A stretch of 64,000 nt of DNA from Cycas panzhihuaensis. Its lineage: Eukaryota > Cycadophyta. Position 1 is the first letter of the stretch; each line of letters starts with the position of its first letter. The notes below the pieces were generated by a model, which was not told the DNA's origin, did no database searches, and was given only the letters and a program-made list of their open reading frames with translations. Positions 35,188-46,403 of this stretch are shown piece after piece. The position numbers were made by a program, and so were the translations under genes. The stretch covers positions 107,081,741 to 107,145,740 of the forward strand of contig CM041465.1 of the NCBI GenBank assembly GCA_023213395.1, in the 5' to 3' direction.

Positions 35188-35798
35188 TGTGTGTAGATGA
35201 AAATCAAGCTTAAGAGAGAAAATCAAAGTACAATTAGAAGTGTGACCATAATTCTGATTACACCCTAGGTACAACCAAAAACGCAACCAGAGTTTCAATC
35301 GTAGCTCAAGTATGACCAAAAGTTTGATTGGAGATCCAATCGCAATTTAGGTATGACCAAAAGTATAACTAGGACCATAATTACAATTATGATGGAAGGT
35401 GTAATTATTGTTATTGTTAACAAATTATCATTAATGAGTTAGTTGGAAAACGGTTAGGGGGAAAGACTATAAAAGGAGCATTCATATACATAGAAGTGAA
35501 ATATGTGTATGTGAGAGAGAGAGAGAGAGATAGAGAGAGAGTGCATTGGGCTTTCTCTCTTTTCTTCCATTATATCTCTCATTGTGTATTGGGTTGAGGG
35601 TTCTTCATTTGTTGTACTCTGGTTTTGCATTCGACCCTTCTCGAGTCAGTGTAGTCCCCTTCATAGTAATGAAATAAGGTTTGCCTTAATAGATTGTGTG
35701 TATCATGCTTATGCTTCTAGGTCAGTAATGTGATCATTATTCTCTTGTGTGCTCCCTTTTTACATTGGCTTCTATTGGTGGCAAGTAGAGAGGACACA
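35188..35798 (+). repeat. 5' LTR of L6 with a 41-bp repeat
   Basis: Four 41-bp units begin at 35,228, 35,269, 35,310 and 35,351, each starting GTACAA or GTATGACC. A GA microsatellite lies at 35,515-35,545. The LTR ends GGACACA. Confidence 0.85.
35468..35475 (+). promoter_or_regulatory. TATA box in the L6 5' LTR
   Basis: TATAAAAG sits 280 bases into the LTR, about 45 bases before the GA tract, the expected place for LTR transcription to begin. In the 3' LTR the same position reads TGTAAAAG. Confidence 0.6.
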
Positions 35799-38293
35799 TT
35801 TTGGTGTCGTTCTAGTGATTTGAATCCCTAAGAATCTTTTTAGAAAATCATTTATGATGCATATCTAATATGGCTGGGTGATAGAAACAACATACCAAAG
35901 GAGAGTTTTCACCATTATTATGCCAAGAAACAATTATGTTAATATCTAACAAATGGTGATGTTACAGTCAACATGTAATTGATGCTACATTAGTAATTTG
36001 TTGCCTAATCATATTATCAATTAGTGGAGACTAAGTGCCTGGAATATGTTTTAGTCGATCTTTGGAACTGGAAGAAGTTGTTCTTCAAAGTATTATTGAA
36101 GACGAAGACAATTATTTTTCATCTAGAAAGCTTTTAAATAAGGTGGTTGGTAGGTATAATGGAAAGACAAGTATATTTGTCAAAGAAGATTGTTTGCTAA
36201 AAGCTTCATGATCCAATCTACAAGACAATGGTTGTGTGAGCTTATTAGAAAGGAATTCTAAAATTGAAAAATTAAAATTGTGTAAAGTTGAAAGTTTACA
36301 AAGAGAAAAATGGAAAGAAAAGATAAAAATGGGTTGGTTGACATGGCGTAAACATGGAAGGTTGAATCACAACATTTAGAGTAAAGAAATCAAAGTAGAT
36401 AATAATTCTTATTGCTAAAGCATTTGAGGAAGGCATGGTTTTAGGCCATTATATAGCTAGAAATTTGGCCTATATCCATGCCACTGGTAGACTGAATGCA
36501 TGTAGGACCAAGAAGAGATCAAGGCATAATACACTTCCTATTTTTGAGTTACACGAGTTTGCATAAATTGACAAAGGATCATCTATTGGTTGGAGGATGG
36601 AAAATTGACCCAAGACCTAGAAAGGAAAGAGATTTTCAAGATTCTGTTTATATTTCACCCTCTAGATTATCTTTATGATATCTACCTTGAGCTTGAAATG
36701 CCTTAAAGTAGAGTTTGGATTAAAATGTCTTAAAGGGCATAGATTTTTTGAGTTAATGCATGATAAGAGGCTATTTGGGAATTATAGTTGTTCTAGTTCA
36801 AACTTGGACTATATTATCCAATAATTTGATGGAATCAAGGCAAGTTGAAATTGGAGACCTCTCTTATGGAGGGAAATCAGGTTGTTGGCCTAAACTTATT
36901 CAAGCAACCTACAAATTAATCTAAGAATATTTCACCAAGAACTTGGTAGAAGGTCCATGCAGGATTGCAACTAATGATTCTTGTAATGGAGTTAATGCTA
37001 TCATTAAGCTTCATGCGTATATGTATGGTTATACCCTATTATAAGGTAAACAAGTGTAATGCCTTGATCAACATTGCAAACTTGTATATTTTTTCCCTCT
37101 TCTTTAGGGCATTGATCAATGATTGAGCTGATTGATATTTGTACATGGCTAGTTGAAGAATGTTGCTTTTAGGTATAGGCTTGGCCAGTCGAATACTTAA
37201 CATTTTTTATAGCTAGTCATGAATGGGTTATATGTTGAGTAATTTTGAGGTGTGATCTAGATACTTCAGGTTTGTTGTAATGACCTAATATTAATTAGTA
37301 ATGTAAAATTCCCAAATAAGTAGCGATTGCAATAGGAGGCATAGTATAGAAGGAGAAGGTGACTGCAAGGTACAGTTATAAGAGGCAATGGTGGGCAAGT
37401 TTATTTTTTAGCTCTATTTTTTAAGGTTTATTCTTGTCCACAATAGGATTTTGATGGTAGTAACAAGTACATCAATAGCTTCTAGTAACAATAATGATTG
37501 CATTAACTTTCAACAATAACACATCCATTTTCAACACTTGATATATTGTCACAAAATAATCCCCAAGATTTAGTTTTCAGTCAACTGTTATGAACCATGT
37601 ATAAGAGGGATGTCCTAGCAAACCAACGGGCTCAATCGTTGATTACCCATGTGCTCTGTGAGGTGGTCATGTTTTTATGCACTTCGGGTTAATAGGATGA
37701 TGAACTATGTATTCGAGGGACATTGAAGCAATTGGTGAACACAATGGTTGGTTACCTATGCATTCCAGTTGATGTTTGTGTCCTCATATAAACTTCATTC
37801 TCATTGTGGAAAATGTTGAATTGTATCTAACGTGACCATGGTTTATTTAGTCCTTTATATGATAATGTAATTGGATCGTTTTAGTGATGATTGTTAGTTA
37901 TTCTATGACAATTTTTCTATGTAATAGATGGTGTGTATGAGGAACCCAATGATATAGTTGAGTAGGCAGGTTAACATAGCATAAAGAGGCGACTCCCCAA
38001 AATATGGAAGTAGAAAGAGGCAACTTCACAAAACATAAATTTACAAGGTATGTTAAGTGAGGATAAATGACATGTGGGAAAAATATGCCATTAATAGATG
38101 TTTTAGTAGATTGTGGTCATGCCATGGCATCATTGTTTTACCTAAACAGATATGGTAAGGCTTTCTTAAGAACTGGGTCACTTATATCTTAGAATATTGT
38201 TGATTTCAAAATTTTAGGGGAAAGGAAAGATGGAGAAATTTTTGAAAATTTTGGGGTTAACTTAGGACACTTGATAGTTTTGTGTTAGGGGAG

Positions 38294-38885
38294 GTGTGTG
38301 GAGGAAAATCAAGCTTAAGATAGCATATCAAAGTACAATCAAAAGTGCAACTAGTATTTTGATCGCAATCCAAGTATAATAAAAAATGTGACCAGAGTTT
38401 CGATCGTAGCTCAGTTATGACTAAAAGTACGATTTGAGATTTGATTATAGTTTATGTATGACCAAAAGTATAACTAGGACCATGATTGAAATTATGACAG
38501 TGGATGTAATTATTATTATTATTAACAAACTATCATTAAAGTGTTAGTTAGGAAATGGTTAACATGAAAGACTGTAAAAGGAGCATTCATGTACATAGAA
38601 GTGGAGTGTGTGTGAGAGAGAAAGAGAGAGTGCATTGGGCTCTCTCCTTTCTTTCTTTGTATCTCTCATTGTGTATTAGGTTGAGGTTTCTTCATTTGTT
38701 GTACTCTAGGCTTGGATCCAACCCTTTTCAAGTTGTTGCAGTCCCCTTCATCTTAATGGAATAAGGTTTGCTTCAATCTATTGTGTGTATTGTGCTTATG
38801 TTTCTAAGTTGGTAATGTGATCATTATTCTCCTATGTGTTCCCTTCCTAGGTTAAGTTCTATTGGTGAAAATCAGAGAGCACACA
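38294..38885 (+). repeat. 3' LTR of L6
   Basis: 592 bp. It keeps the 41-bp spacing of the GTAC/GTATGAC repeats and a shorter GA tract, and ends GAGCACACA. It is next to the hAT relic. Confidence 0.85.
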
Positions 38886-38939
38886 TGAGCAAAAGAATGT
38901 AAATTTTTGGGCCCAAGTATTATTTGTAGCCATTGACAA

Positions 38940-40190
38940 GGTTGGGTAGGTCAAAGTGGTACATGTTATTACAAGTATTGCTCTAGCTTGCAAAGCTATA
39001 GGTGTGTTGATATATGATAAATACTTTGAAAATTTTTGGACCCTTTATTGTGTGCATGAATTTAATAATGTTTTGAAGTATATTGGTAGAATAGATTGGG
39101 TGGTAAAATTGATTTTAGGTGGGAGAACCATCGACATGTTCATATGCAATCATTATCGAACATATGCAATTTATCACACCATGCATAAGTAGAATTATTT
39201 AAATCAATAGGCACCTGGTTTATATCTTACTTTATTTTCTTGTAATGGCTGGTGGAGGTAGAGAAGGCATTGACATATGATTTTTAACAAATAATTGAGT
39301 GCATGGAAATTGTTGACTTCAGAGCAAGGATTATATATCATCTCATTGTTAGACACCACAGTCTTGATTGATTTTCAATTTTGGTTGTGGTTTTTGGAGT
39401 GAATTTCATATACACTTTGCTTTGCTAATACAAATAGTCCTTGCTTGGAGAGATATTTAATAGTATGAATTTAATATGTGAGAAGACCAAAGCTATAGCT
39501 AATCTTCAAGATGTTGATTTGTACCTTTGTTTACATAGTACCATTCATTAGAGGTGGAATTCCCTCAATACACCACTTCATGTGACATCATATGCTATTA
39601 ATTCAAATTGGTATGGTATAGAGAGAACAAAGATGAGGGCTTTTAATGAGGATTTAGAGGTAGTAGTGGGGTTTATATAGACAATGAAGGACATTTATGG
39701 CATAAGTTAGGATTCTATGAGTATCTAGTAGTAATTTTCAGTATTTATTTATGCATGGGGTGCATTCCAATTTGTGGAGGTTGTATATGACATGAGTTTG
39801 AAGGACCTGACTATTGGTGGATGCTCTAAAGGTATGTGATGCCACAATTGAGGCATTTAACATGATTACTTTCTTAGGTGGCTAGTTGCTTTGTTTGCGA
39901 GAGCAATTAGAGTGCTTATGAATTTTTTTATTCTACTAGGAGAGGTAGATTGAATGTGATGGGGATAAAGAACCTTGTTTACACCCACACCACTTTTTGA
40001 TTCTTGTCTCTTAAGGACAAGGGTTGCATTGAAGGGCTATTCATAGGTTGGGATGTGTCTCCAAAAAACATCACATAGGAGCATAGACATGATGGCACTA
40101 TTGATTTACCCCTACTTGATTTAGAGGAGGATGGCCTTGCATCTTTTGATGTTGATGATGATGATGGTGATTGAGGATGTATAATTCTCT
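38940..40190 (+). pseudogene. hAT-family transposase relic
   Basis: The block 38,956-39,192 reads VVHVITSIALACKAIGVLIY after one base change, then FWTLYCVHEFNNVLKYIGRI and RTIDMFICNHYRTYAIYH. This aligns with the hAT pattern (VVQVVTDN...A, FWTPC..H.LNL.L..I, I..FIYNH). About 700 bases later (39,870-40,110), SQVASCFVCESN, AYEFFYSTRRGRLNVMGIKN, LVYTHTTF and GWDVSPKNI match the C-terminal dimerisation domain (SQ.ASSS.CERNWS...F.H...RNRL......LV..H.NLR). The part between is heavily broken. The catalytic middle is not convincingly readable, and I found no terminal inverted repeats. The N-terminal part may have been displaced by L6, whose 3' LTR ends at 38,885. Confidence 0.7.
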
Positions 40191-40599
40191 CTTTATATAT
40201 ATACATTCAAATTTTTAATTTATGGCTTTGGTATTTGTCAATTTTTTACACGAACATCATAATGTAACAATGATAGTTCAATTGATTTTTATTATAATTA
40301 TTTTTTGTGTCATTGTAAATGTGTATATTATTTACTGATTAATGATTAATTTTAGATTTTTAATGTCTATTATTGTATTATTTTTTTAATTTTTATTTAC
40401 AAAATTGTTAAATGTATCATTGTATACATGTTCAATGATTATTTTCAACATTTATGAATTTAAAAAAATTATAATTTAAAAAAGTTGTAGAATCAAAACT
40501 TTTAACATTGTTTTGGGAGGGAGGAAGTGGGCTCTTCAAATCCACGAGCCTAACAACCTTGTTTTCCACTTTATTTGTCACAAGGTTTGAATGTTGTTT
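40191..40599. other. AT-rich intergenic, no gene
   Basis: Mostly T/A tracts (40,200-40,500). I see no gene or clear repeat. It may include the lost 3' end of the hAT element. Confidence 0.5.
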
Positions 40600-42110
40600 T
40601 GGAGATTATATGTGAGAGTATGGGTAGGCTATTATCTATGTAAGACTAGGGCTAAGCCCTTGTTTTTGGGAGGAATGGTTGAAGGTGTTATTGACCCTTA
40701 CATGAATAATGTAAAGAAAAAGTGCTTACTAGGTATTAAAGAATTTATTGGTGGGTTCTATTGAATGAATGGTATTCATTGTCCTATGAGACCAATTGTC
40801 AATACTTTCAATAGAGATTATGTAAACACTCTCTTCTATCACCTGGTGTGCACAATGGTCACTTGGAGATCACGTGAAGGTTATGGGCGAGCTTTTTAAG
40901 GGTTTAGAGTTTGAGGATGATTGAACCTATAGATTGACTATTTTGAATAAGTTGATGCAAAGCTTATTTTTTTTAATATGGTAACTACAATTTATGTATT
41001 CATTTAAATGAGAGACATACATTATGTTTGTTATATTTAGAGGGATATGGGTGCATCTTAGATAAGTAACATGATACAACACGGTCTTATCAAATGATTC
41101 AGGTGGCCCTACGACATAGAGGTGGTTGTATCCTGACTGAATGCTAAATTGGAAAGCCAATTTTGGAGGGTTGGAAGGGAATGATTTATAAATAAGGCTT
41201 GGTAATGTAAATGAGAGGGATTTTCACATGAGAAATCATGGGGTTGAGGATGGATTAATCTATTGGCTACTTTTTTGAAGATGTTCTTGATCCTTATGTA
41301 AATGATGTAAAGTGAAAGTGTTCATTGGGTTTCAAAGAACATATTGGTGGGTTTATTGGATGAATGATTTTTGTTCCTCCACAAGAACAATTTGTGATAG
41401 GTTTAATAGAGAGATTACATGAAGACTCTGTTTTGTCATCAGGTGTGCCCAATGAGCACTTTAGAGATCATGATAAGACAATGTGGTCTTTCTTTGGGCT
41501 TAGAGGTTGAGGATGATTAAAACTTTAGATTGTTGTTTGGAAGAAGATGATGCAAAGATTGATCTTTATTAATATGGGTGTAGTAATTTACATTTTTGTT
41601 TAAATGAGACAAACATATTATGTTGATATCTTCGTTTAGATGTAGATGGGTGCCATCTCAAGTAAGTGACATGATAAGACACATGGTTACTAATGGATTT
41701 AGTTGGTCTTAAGACATAGAAGCAGTCCTTGTTAAATTGGAAAGTTAGTTTTGTAGATTGCAAGCAAATTAGTTTTAAATAGATCTTGGTGTTATAAATA
41801 AGAGGGGTGTTCCCTTGGTCGATCTTAGAGATTAATAGTTTAATATATTAGAAGTTCTTTTGAAAATGTTGTAGACATTTGTTTAAACAATGCAAAGAAA
41901 AAGGTTTCAAAGAGTATATTGGTTGGTTTATTTAATGAATAATTTTTGTTACCCTACAAGACTAATTGGCAATACCTAATGTATCTAGGATAACTTCATG
42001 AGGAAATTGGCTCGACCTTGTCTAGAATGATGTTTTAAACTATTTTCTATCATTAGGTGTGCACAATGTTCCCTTATAGCCTACATGAAGACTGGTGTCC
42101 TAGCATTTAT
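40600..42110. repeat. Three degenerate tandem repeats of about 590 bp
   Basis: The landmark GA(C/T)CCTTAYRTRAAT-ATGTAAAG occurs at 40,693 and 41,289, and a weaker form at 41,874, giving spacings of 596 and 585. Each unit also contains a TATTGGTGGGTT(T/C)-type box, GGTGTGC(A/C)CAATG, TTGAGGATGATT, an AT-rich ORF-like part and GGGTGC-ATCT. The third unit is cut short near 42,110. Two similar minus-strand ORFs (41,160-40,927 and 41,763-41,569) lie at equivalent places but match nothing I recognise. Confidence 0.75.
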
Positions 42111-42253
42111 TAAGACTAGTTTTCCACAATTTTAAAGACTTCATTCTATCCAAATGAAGTGACAGAAAGACAAGAAGTAGGAATATGGGACACATAGATG
42201 AATGTATATATGCTTTACATGTACTCATACTCAAATTTCTTGGTTAGGAGTAA

Positions 42254-42570
42254 TGTTGAATGTTGGGTTAATATTAAGGTGTCCCCCATCTCTCTCATGT
42301 AATTAAATTAGTGTCATTAAGGTGTGTGCATGTATCATCTTAGTGGTGGGCATAATGATTTTCACATATGATTGGACAATTGTGAGGTGACTATGTACTA
42401 AAAGTATGTAATAATTGGACATGTTCATTTCCCACAAGCTTTATTGTCTTATATGTTTGTATATATTTCATTCTTTGATTCATTTATAGTTTATATCTTT
42501 ATTCACTTCATGTTGTTAGATATTATTTTATGATAAACATATCTTTATCTAACATGGTATTAGAGTAGGA
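42254..42570 (+). mobile_element. Copia-type LTR with primer-binding site
   Basis: TGTTGAATGTTGGG at 42,254 to CTAACA at 42,554 (301 bp, TGTT...AACA ends), directly followed by TGGTATTAGAG, a one-change match to the initiator tRNA-Met site. It should be the 5' LTR of a plus-strand element whose interior starts at 42,571 and is cut by G4 at 42,936. I do not find a second LTR in the window. Confidence 0.65.
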
Positions 42571-42935
42571 TACTGTGATCTTACAGAGTAGAACATATCA
42601 GAGCGGGTTAGGGTTTAAACATTAAATCAATGATTCAAAGAAAGAAGAAGATAAGCCAAAGACAAATTATGCTGAGAACATGTGATCCTGTGGAATAAAT
42701 CAAAAACACGAAGATGGTCATTGCAAAAAGTTATTATGCTAGCATTCTAATTTGGATCCAAAATTTCCCTAATTAACGATAACTATTGTAGGGTGTATTC
42801 ATATCTAGATGATTCATGCATAAAGCTCAAATTAGACCTTAAGTTAGGTGTTCATACTATGGATTTTGCTTTTAAGTTGGAAATGTTGGAGGAGCATGCT
42901 GAGGAGTCAAAGTGACTAATTGGTGAGATTATTAG

Positions 42936-43783
42936 TGTGTATGGCCAAAGAGGCAACTTTTATTTTAAGGGAAAAAATTGGTGCAAGTAGGTTTTAAATA
43001 GGTACAATTAGGTACAGGCAGGTATAACCAGGCTGCTGACAGGTGCAACTAGGCTACTAACAGGTATAACTAGGCAACTGATAGGTGCAACCAAGCTGCT
43101 GGCAGGTGCAACTAGGTAGTTGACAGGTGCAACCAGGCTATTAGCATCTATTATTTTGAGGGAAAAAATATGTGCAACTAGGTTTTAAATAGGTACGATT
43201 AAGTATAGGTAGGTGTAACCAGGCTACTGGCAGGTGCAACCAAGGTACTGACATGTGTAACTAGGTAGCTGATAGGTGCAACCAGGCTATTGGAAGGTGT
43301 AACCAGATTGCTGGCATGTGCAACCAGACTGCAGGTAGGTGCAACTAGATTGTTGGCAGTTGTAACTAGATCACAACAGGTGCAACCTGATTTCTGACAA
43401 GTGTAATTCAGGTAGCGTCTAGTGCAACTAGGGCAACAACTGATGCAAATTAGGGCAGTATTAGTTATGTATAAAGTAAAATGATGATAAAGAATGATCG
43501 TTACATCAAGTAGTTGTAAGTGTAGATAGGAAATATAAATAAAGTTATAGCAAGAAGAAGGGGGTGTATTGTATTATATTGTTGTATGCTCCTATGAGTG
43601 CTGTCCAATTATGGCCTTTTACACATTGATTAGCCATACGTTTGGTTGTTATAGGACTAGACATAGTGCCCTTTTGATAATGGAAGTTTAGTTCTTTGTG
43701 CTCCAATATTATGTCTCTTTTCCTTGCTTGTAACTCATGTAGAATGCATTAGAGAGGATTAAGGTATTGATTTAAGGCACACA
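42936..43783 (+). repeat. G4 5' LTR, first copy (outermost)
   Basis: Starts TGTGTATGGCCAAAGAGGCA, as does the 3' LTR (TGTGTATAGCC). It contains a 21-bp minisatellite (unit like AGGTGCAACCAGGCTACTGGC) from about 43,010 to 43,400. The stretch TTTTAAGGGAAAAAATTGG to the array start recurs at about 43,151, a further internal duplication of roughly 190 bp. It ends GGCACACA before the first primer-binding site. Confidence 0.85.
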
Positions 43784-44590
43784 TTGGTTCAATTACCAGG
43801 TATCCATAATTGAAAAAGAATGAGCAGCTGAGGATGAAGGAGTAAGGGGGAATTGTGCAGGCAAGTGTAACCAGGCTACTAAAATGTACAACTAAGCAGC
43901 TGGCAGGTGCAACCAGGATACTGGCAGGTGCAACTAGGTAGCTGATAGGTGCAACCAGGCTACTGGCAGGTGCAACTAGGCAACCGACAGGTGCAATTAA
44001 GTTACTGGAAGGTGCAACTAGACTATTGGAAGGTGCAACCAAATTGCTGGCATATGCAACTAGACTGTAGGCAGGTGCAACTAGATTATTGGCAGGTGTA
44101 ATTAGATCGCAATAGGTGCAACCAAATTTTTGACAAGTGCAATTCAGGCAACGTCTGGTGCAACTAGGGTAGCAACTAATGCAAATTAGGGTAGCATTAG
44201 TTATGTATAAAGTAAAATGATGGTAAAGAATGATGGTTACATCAAGTAGTTATAACTATAGATAGGAAATATAAATAAAGTTATGGCAAGAAGAAGGGAT
44301 CATTTTGTATTGTATTGTTGTATACTCCTATGAGTGTTGTCCAATTGCAGCCTTTTGCATATTATTTAAGCCTATGTTTGGTTGTTAGAGGACCAGACGT
44401 AGGTCCCTTTTGATAATGGAAGTTTGGTTCTTTGTGCTCAAATATTATCTATTTTCCTTGCTTATAACTCTTGTACAATGCATTCGAAAGGGTTAGGATA
44501 GGGATTTAAGGCACACATTGGTTCCATTGCTAGGCATCCAGAATTGGAAAAGAATGAGTAGTTGAGGATGAAGGAGTAAGGGGGAATTGT
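43784..44590 (+). repeat. G4 5' LTR/leader, second tandem copy
   Basis: After 73 bases of leader (ending GGGGGAATTGT at 43,856) the sequence jumps back into the middle of the 21-bp array, runs to a second LTR end at 44,517, then a second leader to 44,590. The copy therefore lacks the LTR start. Minus-strand ORFs over the array read LVAPASNLVAP-type repeats and are not genes. Confidence 0.8.
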
Positions 44591-45101
44591 ATAGGCAGGT
44601 GCAACCGGGCTACTGGTCGGTACAACTAGGTAGCTGACAGGTGCAACTAGGCAACTAACAGGTGAAATCAAGTTGCTGGCAGGTGCAACTAGACTAATAG
44701 AAGGTGCAACTAGATTGCTAGCATGTGCAACCAGACTGTAAGCAAGTGCAATCAGATTGCTAGAAGTTATAATTAAATCACAATAGGTGTAACCAGATTT
44801 CCAACAGGTGCAATTCAGGCACCATCCGGTGTAACTAGGGCAGTAGCTGATGTGAATTAGGGCAGTATTAGTTATGTATAAAGTAAAATGATGATAAAGA
44901 ATGATCATTACATCAAATAGTTGTAACTATAGATAGGAAATATAAATAAAGTTATGGTAAGAAGAAGGGGGCATATTGTATTGTATTGTTGTATACTCCT
45001 ATGAGTGCTATCCAACTACGGCCTTTTGCACATTGTTCAGGGCTACGTTTGGTTGTTAGAGGACTAGACATAGGGCCCTTTTGATAATGGAAGTTTGGTT
45101 C
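44591..45101 (+). repeat. G4 5' LTR, third tandem copy, left part
   Basis: Begins TATAGGCAGGTGCAACC straight after a leader end, as the second copy does, and continues to 45,101, where copia C1 is inserted. It resumes at 52,690. The last five bases, GGTTC, are the C1 target duplication. Confidence 0.85.
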
Positions 45102-45398
45102 TAAAAAGAGTGGATCTATCCTTCATCTCCATGCACTCAACACAAAGGCAAACATGGGAGCAAGAGAGACTTGAGAGAAAGAAAGTAGCTCTCACAAAAT
45201 GGGGAGGTAAGAATGAATCTCCTCCATTGAGCTTTACTTTTATATTGAGAGAGGGAGCATTTGAGTTAGGTGAAATGAAATTACACATAATGCATATGAA
45301 AGTGCATTTCACTTAAGTGATCTAATTTAAAGTTCACTTAAGACCCTTTTTCGAAATAATCAACTAATGTAATGACCTTATGTCATTAACCCTTTTCA
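45102..45398 (-). repeat. 3' LTR of C1
   Basis: The minus strand starts TGAAAAGGGTTAATGACATA and ends CTCTTTTTA (the final CA has become TA). A TATA box (TATAAAAG on the minus strand) is at 45,237-45,244. Confidence 0.95.
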
Positions 45399-45410
45399 AT
45401 CTCCCCCTTA
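45399..45410 (-). other. Polypurine tract of C1
   Basis: The minus strand reads TAAGGGGGAGAT immediately before the 3' LTR, the normal plus-strand primer site. Confidence 0.85.
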
Positions 45411-45831
45411 ATGGTAGAAGGTCATTTCATTCTATTTTATTCTATCCTATGAGGTCTTCATTTGAGCCTCTTACAAAGCAAACTAGTATGATACTTTTGT
45501 GGGAAACCCTCATGGGGAAGAAAACCCACGAATTTTCTAATCTACTAACCTGGCTCAAGCAGCTCTTTAAATGTAGCCAGATAGCCAATCAGTACAATAA
45601 ATTTTGTAGCTGAAATCTACTGAGTCTCCATATACCATTTGGTCATCCCCCATGCCCTTTCAGGTTTTCACAGGTTTCGATTTTCTAAAATGATACAACC
45701 CTTATCCTTTCGCGCCCACATGGGGTTTTCACGAATGGGATAGAGCAGAGACTTACTCTTGTCCTTCCGTGCCCACAAGGGGTTTTCACGAATGAGACAG
45801 AGTATGATGGTCCTATTATCATCTCCTTCAA
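45411..45831 (-). other. C1 3' untranslated region
   Basis: Between the RNase H stop and the polypurine tract. It has a repeated block: CCTT-CG(C/T)GCCCACA-GGGGTTTTCACGAATG occurs at about 45,695-45,738 and 45,760-45,795 (roughly 60-bp spacing). No coding sequence is seen. Confidence 0.6.
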
Positions 45832-46403
45832 TCAGTCAAAGATGGAGGCCCTAAGGTTGAGTTGCTTTCGGAACTGTTCAAACTTCACCCTCTTCAGTGG
45901 TTTGGTGAAGATATCGGCCACTTGATCTGCTGTGGGGAAGTACTCCAATTGAATTGTGCCATTATGAACTAGTTCTCTAATCCTGTGGAATTTTGTACTT
46001 ATATGTTTGGTACGATCATGAAATACAGGATTTTTAGCCATCTGGATTGTAGATTGATTATCTACATGTAAGCTAGTAGAACTTGTTTGGGTGGCATTTA
46101 ATGTATTCAATAATTTTCTGAGCCATATCACCTCCTTGCTTGTCTCGTATGAATGTACTCAAAGTAGCTTGAGTCTGCAACTATCTTACGTCGTGCGGAT
46201 CTCCATGATATTGGTCTTTGTTCCAAGAAATGTTACGTGCACGTAGATCTTCCCGTGTCTTTATCTCCCAAGAAAGTCCGAGTCTATGTATGCATAAAGT
46301 TTAAATTCTACATTGGGTTCATACAATGCACCATATTTGCTAGTCGCCTTTAGGTACCTCAACACTCATATTGCGACTTGCCAATGATTACGCTTAGGAT
46401 TTG
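45832..46403 (-). pseudogene. C1 RNase H, broken
   Basis: The open 3' part (46,131-45,832) has VDNQSTIQMAKNPVFHDRTK, HISTKFHRIRELV and DQVADIFTKPL, the conserved end of copia RNase H. The 5' part (46,403-46,132) is readable only through shifts: VLRYLKATSKYGALYEP, YIDSDFLG (catalytic Asp region) and SKEVIWL. A piece around the GC.SW..K.Q...LSTTEAEY motif is lost or scrambled. Confidence 0.85.

Larger units (their letters stand above)
35188..38885 (+). mobile_element. LTR retrotransposon L6, non-autonomous
   Basis: LTRs 35,188-35,798 and 38,294-38,885 match along their length (AAAATCAAGCTTAAGA near the start, GTGATCATTATTCTC near the end). A purine tract AGGGGAGG (38,287-38,294) precedes the 3' LTR. 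TGAGT on the left and TGAGC on the right are a target duplication with one change. After the 5' LTR comes TTTTGGTGTCGTTC, a possible tRNA-Asp-like primer-binding site. The 2.5-kb interior has no gag or pol motif that I can recognise, only short ORFs (for example 36,496-36,678). It would need proteins from another element. Confidence 0.8.

Noticed and set aside
43010-43400. Regularly spaced repeats resembling a CRISPR array
   Set aside because: Units are contiguous 21-bp minisatellite repeats without unique spacers, in a plant LTR, with no cas genes.
43749-44908. Minus-strand ORFs encoding LVAPASNLVAP-type repeats (43,749-44,042 and 44,462-44,908), also 61,279-61,551
   Set aside because: They are translations of the 21-bp LTR minisatellite, whose period is a multiple of three. 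They end in ordinary LTR sequence and have no independent coding support.
45095-45316. Matching ORFs in both strands of the C1 LTR
   Set aside because: They lie wholly in LTR sequence, cross its boundary and have no start context or homology.
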